DNA of 36,281 bases from positions 1 through 36,281 of the forward strand of contig CAZBNU010000016.1 of NCBI GenBank assembly GCA_964493075.1, in the 5' to 3' direction. The DNA comes from SLFT01 sp964493075 (GTDB lineage Bacteria > Hydrogenedentota > Hydrogenedentia > Hydrogenedentales > CAITNO01). This document shows, one piece after another, positions 16,403 through 24,316 of the stretch. The stretch's first letter is position 1. Each line of letters opens with the position of its first letter. A model generated the notes under the pieces. It ran no database searches. It had not been told where the DNA came from and was given only the letters and a program-made list of their open reading frames with translations. The translations under genes and the position numbers were made by a program.

Positions 16403-17197
16403 TTAAGACAGCAGGTTGGCGATACGCATCATGAAATCGCCGATGCGACCACCGTATTCTGGGGATCCGTCGTTGGTAACCCAACCCTTGCCGATGGCAG
16501 TTACGCTGTCCACCTCGTTGGCGAGCACAGGCAGGGCGTTTTCAATGCTGGAGAAACGCATGTGCACAAAAGGTTGGCGGCGCGTATATATCCCCCGGCC
16601 CGCTTTTGATTTTCCGGCCTTAATCTTGAGGTGACAGGCGATGTCCTCGCCGTCAATACTCCACTGATAAATGCGCTCCGGCTGCTTGGCTGTCCAGGCA
16701 CTCATCTCCGGGTCGCCTGCCTTATTCATCTGACTGAGCGCCGTGGAAACCATATACAACGTCATCTTCACTTTGAGACGCGCCATCTCTTTGCTCTTCG
16801 GCTTCGCCGTGGGCATCAGAATCTTCATACCAAGAAGAATCTTGAATGTTTTCACCAGCAACCCAAAGTGACTGAATGCACCAGAAAACAATGGGCCTAT
16901 CTGCGGAAGCGCCGTCGGCTTTCCACGGAACATATCATTCATCTTCTTTAGGGACGGAAATGCAAACAAGAGATCTGGATTTTCAATGATGCCTTGTTCC
17001 ACACAGAAGGCACCATTTTCAAAAACAAGACAGGCACCCACGGGACCATCGGCATCTTCCGCACGAAATTGAATCCTGCCGGACACCCCGTGGAAGGCCT
17101 TCTTGATCGCCGGATCATCCTCAACCATCACCTTGATGACAGGCAACACGGCGTGCAGCACGATTCTACTTGTTAATTGTTCGTCAGAAAGCGCCAT
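16403..17197 (-). CDS. SCP2-like lipid-binding protein, paralogue B
   Basis: The protein is 264 residues. Residues about 35-120 (SGRIQFRAE, ACLVFENGAFCVEQG, NPDLLFAFPSLKKMNDMF, KPTALPQIG) align by eye with the protein at 20660-21424. The C-terminal part (GRGIYTRRQPFVHMRFSSIE, VTAIGKGWVT, GDFMMRIANLL) has the shape of an SCP2 sterol-carrier half-domain, so each protein may hold two such units. SCP2 folds bind hydrophobic ligands in a tunnel. There is no signal peptide, so it is cytosolic. The start lies about 20 bases after the end of the S23 element, with AAAGG upstream. Without that element it would directly follow tktC in the same operon. Assignment is from pattern, not a search. Confidence 0.6.
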   Translation of the reverse strand: MALSDEQLTSRIVLHAVLPVIKVMVEDDPAIKKAFHGVSGRIQFRAEDADGPVGACLVFENGAFCVEQGIIENPDLLFAFPSLKKMNDMFRGKPTALPQIGPLFSGAFSHFGLLVKTFKILLGMKILMPTAKPKSKEMARLKVKMTLYMVSTALSQMNKAGDPEMSAWTAKQPERIYQWSIDGEDIACHLKIKAGKSKAGRGIYTRRQPFVHMRFSSIENALPVLANEVDSVTAIGKGWVTNDGSPEYGGRIGDFMMRIANLLS

Positions 17198-17217
17198 TAT
17201 ATAAAACCTTTAGGGGT

Positions 17218-17658
17218 TAGGGTTTCGGGTTTCGGGTCTATTCTGTCAGACATCACAATCTTCTCCAGACTTTCGCTGCAACGAGCGAATTAAACGGGAC
17301 AACATTTTGCCCACATCTTGCATCATGTTCCACAACATTGTTGCCTTTTCACGGGGTAAAAAGTCTAGGCGGACAGCAATAGTAACATGGGTTTCAAGTT
17401 CAGCAAGAGAACCGCGCGCGATACTCAGATGATGCACATAATCACCACGATGAACACGTCCGTAGCCTTCAGCAATATTCGCTGGCACTGAAACTGCCGA
17501 TCGTTGCATCTGGCTCATTAATCCATATTTTTCTTCTGCCGGTAACTCCCGGGTAAGTTCATACACCATGACGACCATATCAACAGCCTTTTGCCATAAA
17601 TCCAACTCTCGATAAGTTTTCATAAGCCGGAACCCTATACCCGAAACCCAAAACCCTA
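17218..17658 (-). mobile_element. Candidate S23 four-helix-bundle insertion element, 441 bp
   Basis: Imperfect terminal inverted repeats of 23 bp (21 of 23 identical) flank a single S23-type gene. The right copy is at 17218-17240 (plus strand, starts tagggtttcgggtttcggg); the left copy is at 17658-17636 (minus strand, starts tagggttttgggtttcggg). Both are built of 7-nt units GGGTTTY, with four G-triplets per end when flanking bases are included, so either could form a G-quadruplex. The outer three bases of the left copy are the TAG stop of the transketolase gene. Deleting the element would leave tktC and the next gene about 20 bp apart, a normal operon spacing. No transposase is present. No clear target-site duplication is visible. 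Confidence 0.55.
17246..17623 (-). CDS. Four-helix bundle protein, S23 / 23S rRNA intervening-sequence type
   Basis: The protein is 125 residues, typical length. Family hallmarks are YRELDLWQKAVDMVVMVYEL in helix 1, YGLMSQMQRSAVSVPANIAE with the conserved PANIAEGYGR turn, and a third helix IARGSLAELETHVTIAVRL. Such genes were first noted inside 23S rRNA insertions of Leptospira and are also related to the Avd accessory protein of diversity-generating retroelements. No reverse transcriptase or variable repeat is visible here. The gene sits between inverted G-triplet repeats in an otherwise metabolic operon, suggesting it came as a small mobile unit. No strong ribosome-binding site precedes the ATG. 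Function is unknown. Confidence 0.9.
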   Translation of the reverse strand: MKTYRELDLWQKAVDMVVMVYELTRELPAEEKYGLMSQMQRSAVSVPANIAEGYGRVHRGDYVHHLSIARGSLAELETHVTIAVRLDFLPREKATMLWNMMQDVGKMLSRLIRSLQRKSGEDCDV

Positions 17659-18675
17659 TACCTCATCCTCCCAGTCTTCATCTTCTTCAAACTCACGATT
17701 GAGAAGTTCGCGCACCTTCGCTACAATGCCGTCCGTGTCAATGTTGTGCATGTGCATCAGGTCTTCTGGATAGCCGTGGGGACAAAAGGTGTCTGGAATG
17801 CCCAATTTGGTGAAAGCGCATCCTTTACCGCTGGCGGCAATGACATCCGCGACCGCCGTGCCCAGGCCGTTGATAACGTTGTGGTCTTCCACGGTTACAA
17901 TTCTGCGCGTATCAACCACTGCTTTCATTACAGCGGCTTCATCCAGCGGCTTCAAGGTGTGCATGTTCAACACACGGGCGGAAATATCGCTTTCCTGTTT
18001 GAGCACATCAGCAGCCTGCACCGCGTGAAATACGGTAGCGCCTGTGGCAATGATGGTCAGGTCTGTTCCCGAACGCATTTCAATGGCCTTACCGATTTCA
18101 AAATCATAATCTTCCGAAGTATTTATGTTCGGCTCAAAACCACGCCCAATGCGAATGTAAACCGGGCCGTTAATATCCATGCACGCCTTAACCGCTTTCG
18201 CTGTTTCAATGGCATCAGCAGGCACAACAACAGTGAGATTGGGAAATGCACGTATGGCGGAGTAGTCCTCCGTACCATGATGGGTGGCGCCGCCGGAACC
18301 AAAGGAGATACCTCCGTGGGTGGCAATAATTTTCACGTTCAACTTTTGATAGCATATATCCGTGCGCACAAATTCGTAAGCGCGACCGGAAGCAAACACG
18401 GAAAAGGTGGACACGAAAGGTGTCAAACCCGCTTTTGCTAATCCTGCTGCTACGCCAAAAAGATTTTGTTCCGCAATGCCGAGATTGAAAAAACGATCCG
18501 GATAGGCATCGCCAAAGGTACCTATTTTGGTGGATTTGGCAAGGTCGGCAGATAGCCCCACAATCTCTGGATACTGCTTGCCGAGATCAGTCAGCACAAT
18601 ACCATATATTTCCCGCTGCGTCATTTTATCCGCGTCATACACGGTCCAGGTGACGGTACTTTCCAATTTAGCCAT
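17656..18675 (-). CDS. Transketolase, C-terminal (pyrimidine-binding) subunit
   Basis: The protein is 339 residues, the usual size for the second half of a split transketolase. The Pyr domain spans about 12-180, with LSADLAKSTK, FFNLGIAEQNLFGVAAGLA (catalytic Glu that activates TPP), FVSTFSVFASGRAYEFVRTD, and GATHHGTEDYSAIRAFPNL. The transketolase C domain follows (LTIIATGATVFHAVQAADVL to the end). The acidic tail EFEEDEDWEDEV is followed by TAG, which lies inside the end of the S23 element. GGAGAT precedes the start. With the N subunit 5 bp upstream it should form a TPP-dependent C2-transfer enzyme. Split forms occur both in central metabolism and in natural product pathways. Confidence 0.93.
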   Translation of the reverse strand: MAKLESTVTWTVYDADKMTQREIYGIVLTDLGKQYPEIVGLSADLAKSTKIGTFGDAYPDRFFNLGIAEQNLFGVAAGLAKAGLTPFVSTFSVFASGRAYEFVRTDICYQKLNVKIIATHGGISFGSGGATHHGTEDYSAIRAFPNLTVVVPADAIETAKAVKACMDINGPVYIRIGRGFEPNINTSEDYDFEIGKAIEMRSGTDLTIIATGATVFHAVQAADVLKQESDISARVLNMHTLKPLDEAAVMKAVVDTRRIVTVEDHNVINGLGTAVADVIAASGKGCAFTKLGIPDTFCPHGYPEDLMHMHNIDTDGIVAKVRELLNREFEEDEDWEDEV

Positions 18676-18680
18676 AACTG

Positions 18681-19334
18681 TTAATCTCCAATAGAGCGTT
18701 TTGCTTTTTCAACCAGTTCCGCACTCAAGCCACCGTAGTGCCAGGCCGGATCACCTTCCATNNNNNNNNNNNNNNNNNNNNNNNNNNNNNNNNNNNNNNN
18801 NNNNNNNNNNNNNNNNNNNNNNNNNNNNNNNNNNNNNNNNNNNNNNNNNNNNNNNNNNNNNGAACCTTCGTTGCTTTCTCCATCGCCGATGATGCAGTAG
18901 ACTTTCCAGTCTTTCTTGAGCACACGCGCACCCAGCGCCATACCCACTGCTTCCGGAAGCCCATGCCCCATGGAACCGGTGGACGCTTCGCAACCGGGCA
19001 CCTTCAGACTATCCAGATGCATGCCCAACATGGAACCTGTCTCGTTGAACTTGCGTAGTTCTTCAGGATCAAAAAAACCACGATTTGCCAATACCACTGC
19101 ATGGCCTACACCACCGTGTCCCTTGCTCAACACAAAACGATCCCGATCCTCCCAATCTGGATTTGCGGGATCAATTTTCATGTATTTCCAGTAAAGCAGT
19201 GTAAGAATATCCACCATACTGAGGGCGCCACCAACATGGGCGCCGCCGGACCAGCCGGTAACATCCACTATATGGCGTCGTAATTTCTTTGCCATCGTCT
19301 GAAGATCATGGCGTTCTTGATCGGTTAAAGGCAT
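18681..19334 (-). CDS. Transketolase, N-terminal (TPP-binding) subunit, interrupted by an assembly gap
   Basis: The visible parts are MAKKLRRHIVDVTGWSGGAHVGGALSMVDI, KGHGGVGHAVVLANRG, STGSMGHGLPEAVGMALGAR and the TPP/Mg motif IIGDGESNEG, then after 100 Ns the tail MEGDPAWHYGGLSAELVEKA. The NNN run (18762-18861) keeps the frame open with 34 unknown residues, but full-length subunits of this type have about 90 residues between these two motifs. The gap size is therefore probably a placeholder and the real gene about 270-280 residues long. GGAAGAG precedes the ATG. It is followed after 5 bp by the C-terminal subunit. Confidence 0.9.
   Translation of the reverse strand: MPLTDQERHDLQTMAKKLRRHIVDVTGWSGGAHVGGALSMVDILTLLYWKYMKIDPANPDWEDRDRFVLSKGHGGVGHAVVLANRGFFDPEELRKFNETGSMLGMHLDSLKVPGCEASTGSMGHGLPEAVGMALGARVLKKDWKVYCIIGDGESNEGXXXXXXXXXXXXXXXXXXXXXXXXXXXXXXXXXXMEGDPAWHYGGLSAELVEKAKRSIGD
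18762..18861. other. Assembly gap of 100 N inside the transketolase N-subunit gene
   Basis: A run of exactly 100 undetermined bases. The round number and the missing residues of the enclosing gene indicate a gap of unknown length, probably nearer 270-280 bases. Confidence 0.97.
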
Positions 19335-19402
19335 AGATTCTCTTCCTGTTGTTTGTTGGGGGTCAGAATTTCCATAGGCTACTTTTCATTTCACCCGGAA
19401 TG

Positions 19403-20638
19403 CTATTTATCCTTCAATGCTGCGAAAGCATCCTCGCAAATATCCAGCGTATACCTGATATCCTCTTCCGTATGTGCGGTGGACAGGAACCAATTATGAT
19501 GGGACGTAAAAAACGCACCACGGCGGGTGCATTCGCCGCAAAACTCCTGTTGCAGCATCACGTTATCGTCGTTGGTTATACGCAGATAGGGCATGGACAT
19601 CTCACCCGTAACTTTCATGGTATAACCGTAGTTGGCAGCAATTTCGACAATACCATCCGTCAGTTTTTTTCCCAAATCCGCCATCACCTTTGGCGCATCT
19701 AATTCCTTCATCACCCGCAAGCATGCCATTGCCGCCGCCATAGAACCGGCACAAAACCAAAAACTGCCGGTGTGGAATACCTTCGCAGCGTCAACCCGCA
19801 AGGCATCGGTACCGACCAGCGCCGAGAGCGCATAGCCATTGGCAATAGCCTTGGAGAAGCAAATCAGGTCAGGTTTAAACCCGTACTTCTCGCAGGAACC
19901 ACCCAGATGAAGCCTGAAACCGGCGCGCACATCATCCACAATAACAAGACTGCCATTTTTATGCAGAACATCCACCACCTGCTTCCAGTAGCCCTCTGCA
20001 GGCAGCGCATTGTCAGCAAACACAGGGTGATGATAGGGCGTTGCCATAAATCCGGCGATGTCACTCCCCTGTTCAGCAATTACCCTTTTTAGGGCATTAA
20101 TATCATTCCATGGAATGCGGATTACATTATTAAGGTCTTCAAGCAGAATGCCGTGATGGCCAGGGGATTGCATCCACGGCGTTGTACCGTGGTAGCCGCC
20201 CTGGATGGTGATAATCTTTTTGCGGTTTGTGGCGGCACGAGCGGTCATGACGGCAAGATTCGTCACATCTGCACCGTTCTTAGCAAAAAACGCCCAGTCC
20301 GCAATGGGAACCATATCAATCAACATTTCTGCCAGCTCCACCATGCGGGGTGAGGCAACAGAGTTAATATCGGATTCACGCCACTGCGATTCAAAGGCGG
20401 CATCCACTTCAGGATGGGCATAGCCCAAAGCCATCGGGCCGTAAGCGCACATGTAGTCAATGAACTCATTGCCATCCACATCCCAGAAACGGCAACCCTT
20501 TGCCCGCTCTGAAAAGAACGGATAGGCATCCACCGGCACATAGGGCGCAGGACTGAAATGACCGTAGACCCCGCAGGGAATCGCTTTCACTGCGCGCTTG
20601 AACCACTCATTCGATTTATCGTAGGTATATGTTTTCAA
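19403..20638 (-). CDS. Class III aminotransferase (glutamate-1-semialdehyde aminotransferase-like)
   Basis: The protein is 411 residues. It begins at TTG with AGGAG eight bases upstream. Motifs are AKGCRFWDVDGNEFIDYMCAYG split over residues 40-62, AFFAKNGADVTNLAVMTARA, ITIQGGYHGT, VIVDDVRAGFRLHLGG (PLP-binding Asp) and CFSKAIANGYALSALVG with PLP lysine K263. The sequence is of the GSA-aminomutase/aminotransferase branch, but context argues against haem synthesis: there are no hem genes, and it is flanked by a split transketolase and an SCP2-like protein. It may aminate a ketose or polyol made by the transketolase. The actual substrate is unknown. Confidence 0.88.
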   Translation of the reverse strand: MKTYTYDKSNEWFKRAVKAIPCGVYGHFSPAPYVPVDAYPFFSERAKGCRFWDVDGNEFIDYMCAYGPMALGYAHPEVDAAFESQWRESDINSVASPRMVELAEMLIDMVPIADWAFFAKNGADVTNLAVMTARAATNRKKIITIQGGYHGTTPWMQSPGHHGILLEDLNNVIRIPWNDINALKRVIAEQGSDIAGFMATPYHHPVFADNALPAEGYWKQVVDVLHKNGSLVIVDDVRAGFRLHLGGSCEKYGFKPDLICFSKAIANGYALSALVGTDALRVDAAKVFHTGSFWFCAGSMAAAMACLRVMKELDAPKVMADLGKKLTDGIVEIAANYGYTMKVTGEMSMPYLRITNDDNVMLQQEFCGECTRRGAFFTSHHNWFLSTAHTEEDIRYTLDICEDAFAALKDK

Positions 20639-20659
20639 TCGTAACGCTCCTGTGCGTTC

Positions 20660-21424
20660 TTATTGGAGATACAGTGCAACGCGGTCAAGAATAAGATTCG
20701 TATTGTCAATCAGGGGAATAAGTCCCTTGAGTTTAACATCGCCTGTGGCCACAGCGCCAAAACCATCCAATTTGCCATTGAACAACTGGTTTGCTATTTC
20801 ACAATCCCGAAATGTAATAGAACCCGTCGGGTTGGTAGTTTTGCCGCGATAAGCGGTTGCCCTGCCATTACCGCCATACACAATGTGGGCATTGGGTCCC
20901 GCAGGCAAGACATTTAATTCCAGCGTGGCTGCAGGCATTTGTTGCCCCACGAGTTTCGCCACAGGATCAAACTGCACCAGTTCGCAAACTGCGAAGGCGG
21001 CCGTATACAGGGTCAGTGCTGTATTCACCTGCAGGTAGTCAGGATTTTTCAACAGTGTGTCGGTAGGTTTCAGAAAATATTCCAACCGTTCCGTAACCTT
21101 TGGAAACTCATTCTTCAGAAACCCAAGTTTAGTGAAACCGCCTGTCGGAATCGGCATGGCCTTGTTGTCGAACATGGCATTCAAATGCCCATGCGTCAGA
21201 AAAAATAACGACACATCTGCTGTTGCCGTGGTTTCAGTATCATAAATACAGGTACCACGCGAGAATTTCAGATAAACTGACATATCGCCGCGAATGGTAA
21301 ACCGAATGGAAATCTCCCAATCCCGGATAATCTCCATGGTCTGCTTATCAAGCGCCGGAAGCTCTTCAAGATTCCGTAGCACTGCATTCAGATTCAATCG
21401 TGCTTTGATTTTATTGTCAACCAT
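20660..21424 (-). CDS. SCP2-like lipid-binding protein, paralogue A
   Basis: The protein is 254 residues from ATG 21424, which has AGGGTGA upstream; an ATG 27 codons earlier is in frame but unsupported. Two SCP2-like halves are suggested: about 25-115 (VYLKFSRGTCIYDTETT, GHLNAMFDNKAMPIPTGG) and 165-254 (PTGSITFRDCEIANQLFNGK, GAVATGDVKLKGLIPLIDN, NLILDRVALYL). The second has the typical SCP2 ending, in which a Gly-Lys-Leu turn is followed by a GD(V)KLKG strand and a terminal helix. It is a paralogue of the protein at 16403-17197, and the two bracket an aminotransferase and a transketolase. No signal peptide, so cytosolic. It is first in its operon. Confidence 0.62.
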   Translation of the reverse strand: MVDNKIKARLNLNAVLRNLEELPALDKQTMEIIRDWEISIRFTIRGDMSVYLKFSRGTCIYDTETTATADVSLFFLTHGHLNAMFDNKAMPIPTGGFTKLGFLKNEFPKVTERLEYFLKPTDTLLKNPDYLQVNTALTLYTAAFAVCELVQFDPVAKLVGQQMPAATLELNVLPAGPNAHIVYGGNGRATAYRGKTTNPTGSITFRDCEIANQLFNGKLDGFGAVATGDVKLKGLIPLIDNTNLILDRVALYLQ

Positions 21425-21572
21425 ATATATTTCACCCTGCCCGTTTCGACATAATAGAAACATCAAATCAGTAAAAAGACTACCACAATCGCCTAATCGT
21501 TTCAACTTCCCTGTTAATTATCAGGGTTTTTCTTATACAATACCAGTAATGTTATCACCTACAGGATACCCT

Positions 21573-23333
21573 ATGAACACAGAAATGTATGGCAGCAAAT
21601 CAAAAGATGTCCTCTCCCCCACTTTTCTGCCCATGACACGTAGAGAAATGGATAGTCTCGGCTGGGAAGTGTTGGACATCTTACTGATTACCGGAGACGC
21701 CTATGTAGACCATCCTTCTTTCGGTGCGGCGTTGCTGGGACGATTTCTATCTAATGCAGGGTACAGGGTTGGGATTATCGCACAGCCTCGCTGGGATACG
21801 CCCGAAGATATGTTGCGTATGGGGCGGCCTCGACTATTCGTGGGAGTGACTGCGGGCGCACAGGATTCCATGCTGGCGCATTATACCGCTTTCCATAAAC
21901 TTCGTCATGATGATGGATATACGCCGGGAGATAAACACGGGGCGCGTCCTAACCGGGCGACCATTGTGTACACAGGATTGGTGCGCCAGTCATTTCCTGG
22001 AGCACCTGTGATAATTGGCGGCGTGGAAGCCTCCTTGCGCCGGGCAAGCCATTACGATTTCTGGACAGACAAACTGCGCCGCTCCATTCTCCTGGACAGC
22101 AAGGCGGATTTGCTGGTATATGGTATGGCGGAACGTGCCGTTCTGGAGATTGCACAACGTCTGGATGCGGCAAGAGAACTGGTCGAAAATCCAGCCATAC
22201 TGTTGCGTGGCATTCCGGGAACGGTTTTTGCGGCTTCTTCCCTTGAGCCTCTTCAAGAAGAAGGAGTGCTGCCTGATTTTAATGAGTGCGTCATGTTGCC
22301 GAGTCACGAGGATATTCTTGCCGATCCCAAATTATTGATGACGGCTACCCTGAAACTGGAACAACAGGTGCATCAGGGAACCCACTGGGCAGCACAGGCT
22401 TCTGCATCACGATGGGTCGTATTTACACCGCCAGCCGATCCTTTGAACCAATCCGAACTGGACGCCTTATACCGACTTCCTTTCTCACGTCGTCCCCATC
22501 CTTCCTATAAGAAAGTGATTCCTGCTGCGGATATGATCCAGTTCAGCATCACTGCACATCGAGGGTGTGCCGCAGGATGTACGTTTTGCTCCATCACGCT
22601 GCACCAGGGACGGCAGATACAGTCGCGCAGCGAAGCCTCCGTTCTGGATGAAGCACGGGCAATGACGCAACACCGCGACTGGAAAGGAAGCATTACGGAT
22701 GTGGGCGGTCCCACAGCGAATATGTGGGGCGCAACATGTAAGGCTGACCCAAGAACCTGCCGTCGCGTTGACTGCCTTTTTCCAAAACGCTGTCCCCACT
22801 TTTCAACGGATGACGCGAAAATGGTTCAGCTGCTGCGTAAGGTTGCGGCCGTTGTGGGCGTTAAGCATGTCCGTGTTGCCAGCGGTGTCCGCTATGACCT
22901 GACCGATGGCAAAAACACCTACCTGCGCGCATTAACCCGCGAATTTGTGGGGGGACAACTCAAAATAGCGCCTGAGCATATCAGCAATACAGTAGTGCGG
23001 CTCATGCGCAAACCCAATGTGAAGCATTTCGAACATTTTCTCGACTTATTCACTGCCGAGTCCAAAAACGCTGGTAAAGAACAATATGTGGTGCCCTATC
23101 TCATCAGCGCCTTCCCCGGCTGCACCGACGATGACATGCGCGAACTTGCCCAATGGTTAAAACAACGCGGCTGGCGGCCCCGCCAGGTCCAATGCTTCAT
23201 CCCAACACCAGGTACGGTCGCTACAGCCATGTACTATGCAGGTGTAGACGAAAAAGGCAACCCCATACCCGTCGCCCGTACCGACCGAGACCGCATGCGG
23301 CAACATCACATTCTCTTGCCTGTGGCTAAATAA
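21573..23333 (+). CDS. YgiQ-family radical SAM protein
   Basis: The protein is 586 residues from ATG 21573, with AGGA six bases upstream; the frame is open further upstream but without family sequence. The YgiQ/UPF0313 N-terminal region (FLPMTRREMDSLGWEVLDIL, DAYVDHPSFGAALLGRFL, VGIIAQPRWDTPEDMLRMG) precedes a radical SAM core with CAAGCTFC, cysteines 332, 336 and 339, as the CxxxCxxC cluster site. RGCAAGCTFC is preceded by QFSITAH, and KIAPEHISNTVV and PYLISAFPGC follow. The family probably carries a [4Fe-4S] cluster; its substrate is unknown in any organism I can name. Single gene, divergent from the SCP2-aminotransferase-transketolase operon. Confidence 0.93.
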   Translation: MNTEMYGSKSKDVLSPTFLPMTRREMDSLGWEVLDILLITGDAYVDHPSFGAALLGRFLSNAGYRVGIIAQPRWDTPEDMLRMGRPRLFVGVTAGAQDSMLAHYTAFHKLRHDDGYTPGDKHGARPNRATIVYTGLVRQSFPGAPVIIGGVEASLRRASHYDFWTDKLRRSILLDSKADLLVYGMAERAVLEIAQRLDAARELVENPAILLRGIPGTVFAASSLEPLQEEGVLPDFNECVMLPSHEDILADPKLLMTATLKLEQQVHQGTHWAAQASASRWVVFTPPADPLNQSELDALYRLPFSRRPHPSYKKVIPAADMIQFSITAHRGCAAGCTFCSITLHQGRQIQSRSEASVLDEARAMTQHRDWKGSITDVGGPTANMWGATCKADPRTCRRVDCLFPKRCPHFSTDDAKMVQLLRKVAAVVGVKHVRVASGVRYDLTDGKNTYLRALTREFVGGQLKIAPEHISNTVVRLMRKPNVKHFEHFLDLFTAESKNAGKEQYVVPYLISAFPGCTDDDMRELAQWLKQRGWRPRQVQCFIPTPGTVATAMYYAGVDEKGNPIPVARTDRDRMRQHHILLPVAK

Positions 23334-23442
23334 TCCTTGTAATGCTGCACTGATATAATACACATATTTAGCCACTTTCAACGTATAAAAACTTTGCTTT
23401 TATTTTTTCCCGTGGAAAACATGCGTTATAGCGTTGTTTTAT

Positions 23443-23450
23443 GGTAAAAT
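23443..23450 (+). promoter_or_regulatory. Possible extended -10 promoter for the nadC operon
   Basis: GGTAAAAT preceded by T gives TGGTAAAAT, an extended -10, about 30 bases before the nadC ATG. No convincing -35 box is present at 16-18 bases upstream, so support is limited. The 146-bp region upstream of nadC is AT-rich. Confidence 0.35.
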
Positions 23451-23479
23451 GCCGCGTTTAATTGGTGGGAGTAATAACC

Positions 23480-24316
23480 ATGCATAAAGCCGTAGAAAAA
23501 TTAGTATCACAAGCACTGGCTGAAGATGTCGGCCAGGAAGATTTAACCACAAATACAACGGTACCGCCTGAACTGCGTTGCCGTGCACGCCTTATTTCCA
23601 AGGGCGAAGGTATTTTGAGCGGCATGAAAGCGTTCCGCAGCGCTTTTGACTTAATGGAGGCCGATGTTCAGGAATGGGAGTCGTTGGAGGACGGCGTTCG
23701 CTTCACCAAAGGGGACTTGCTTGCCTCCTTTACCGGCAATGCACAGGCGGTTCTTACCGCAGAACGTACGGCTATGAATTTCGTGCAGCGTCTGTCCGGC
23801 ATAGCCACACTTACCTCACAATTCGTTGCAGCCATAGATGGGCTTCCCTGCCGTATTTGCGGTACACGCAAGACAACGCCATTGCTACGGCAAATGGAAA
23901 AACGCGCCATCGTACATGGAGGTGGTTCCAATCACCGACACACTCTTTTTAACGGTATCCTGATCAAGGAAAATCACATTATGATGGCGGGAGGCGTTCG
24001 GGAAAGCATACGACGCGCCGTTGAAGGCACCCATCATCTCATGCGCATCGGCATTGAAGTAACCAATCTGGACGAGTTTGATGAGGCATTGGATGCTGGC
24101 GCAGATGTTATCATGCTAGACAACATGGATATAAATACAATGAAAGAAGCGGTGCGCCGCGCTCAGGGGCGCAAGGTGGTGCTGGAAGCGAGCGGAAACG
24201 CCTCTCTTGACCGTGTTCGAATCATGGCGGAAACAGGGGTGCAATTTGTATCTGTAGGCGCTTTGACCCACTCCGCAAAAGCCGTAGATATGACCATGCT
24301 TATTGAACATGTCTGA
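23480..24316 (+). CDS. nadC: Nicotinate-nucleotide pyrophosphorylase (carboxylating)
   Basis: Converts quinolinate and PRPP to nicotinate mononucleotide in NAD synthesis. The protein is 278 residues from ATG 23480, with GGGAG eight bases upstream. Family blocks are ALAEDVGQEDLTTNTTVP near the N terminus, AERTAMNFVQRLSGIAT, CGTRKTTPLLRQMEKRAIVH (PRPP/quinolinate-binding Arg and Lys), GGGSNHRHTLFNGILIKENH, and ADVIMLDNMD then VVLEASGNASLDRVR. It overlaps birA by 8 bases, implying coupling. No nadA or nadB is nearby, while nadD lies about 9 kb downstream. Confidence 0.96.
   Translation: MHKAVEKLVSQALAEDVGQEDLTTNTTVPPELRCRARLISKGEGILSGMKAFRSAFDLMEADVQEWESLEDGVRFTKGDLLASFTGNAQAVLTAERTAMNFVQRLSGIATLTSQFVAAIDGLPCRICGTRKTTPLLRQMEKRAIVHGGGSNHRHTLFNGILIKENHIMMAGGVRESIRRAVEGTHHLMRIGIEVTNLDEFDEALDAGADVIMLDNMDINTMKEAVRRAQGRKVVLEASGNASLDRVRIMAETGVQFVSVGALTHSAKAVDMTMLIEHV

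Noticed and set aside
17246..17623. Diversity-generating retroelement, because S23 proteins resemble Avd
   Set aside because: No reverse transcriptase, template repeat or variable target gene is present nearby.
17213..17662. Telomere-like TTAGGG sequence as a sign of eukaryotic or linear-replicon ends
   Set aside because: The repeats are short, internal, inverted around a bacterial gene and embedded in an operon.
17746..18441. Open frame of 231 codons on the plus strand, opposite tktC
   Set aside because: It mirrors a well-supported transketolase subunit and its sequence is His/Asn-rich in the way reverse frames often are.
19403..20638. Assignment of the class III aminotransferase as hemL
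   Set aside because: Although GSA-aminotransferase-like, there are no haem genes nearby and the transketolase/SCP2 context points to another substrate.
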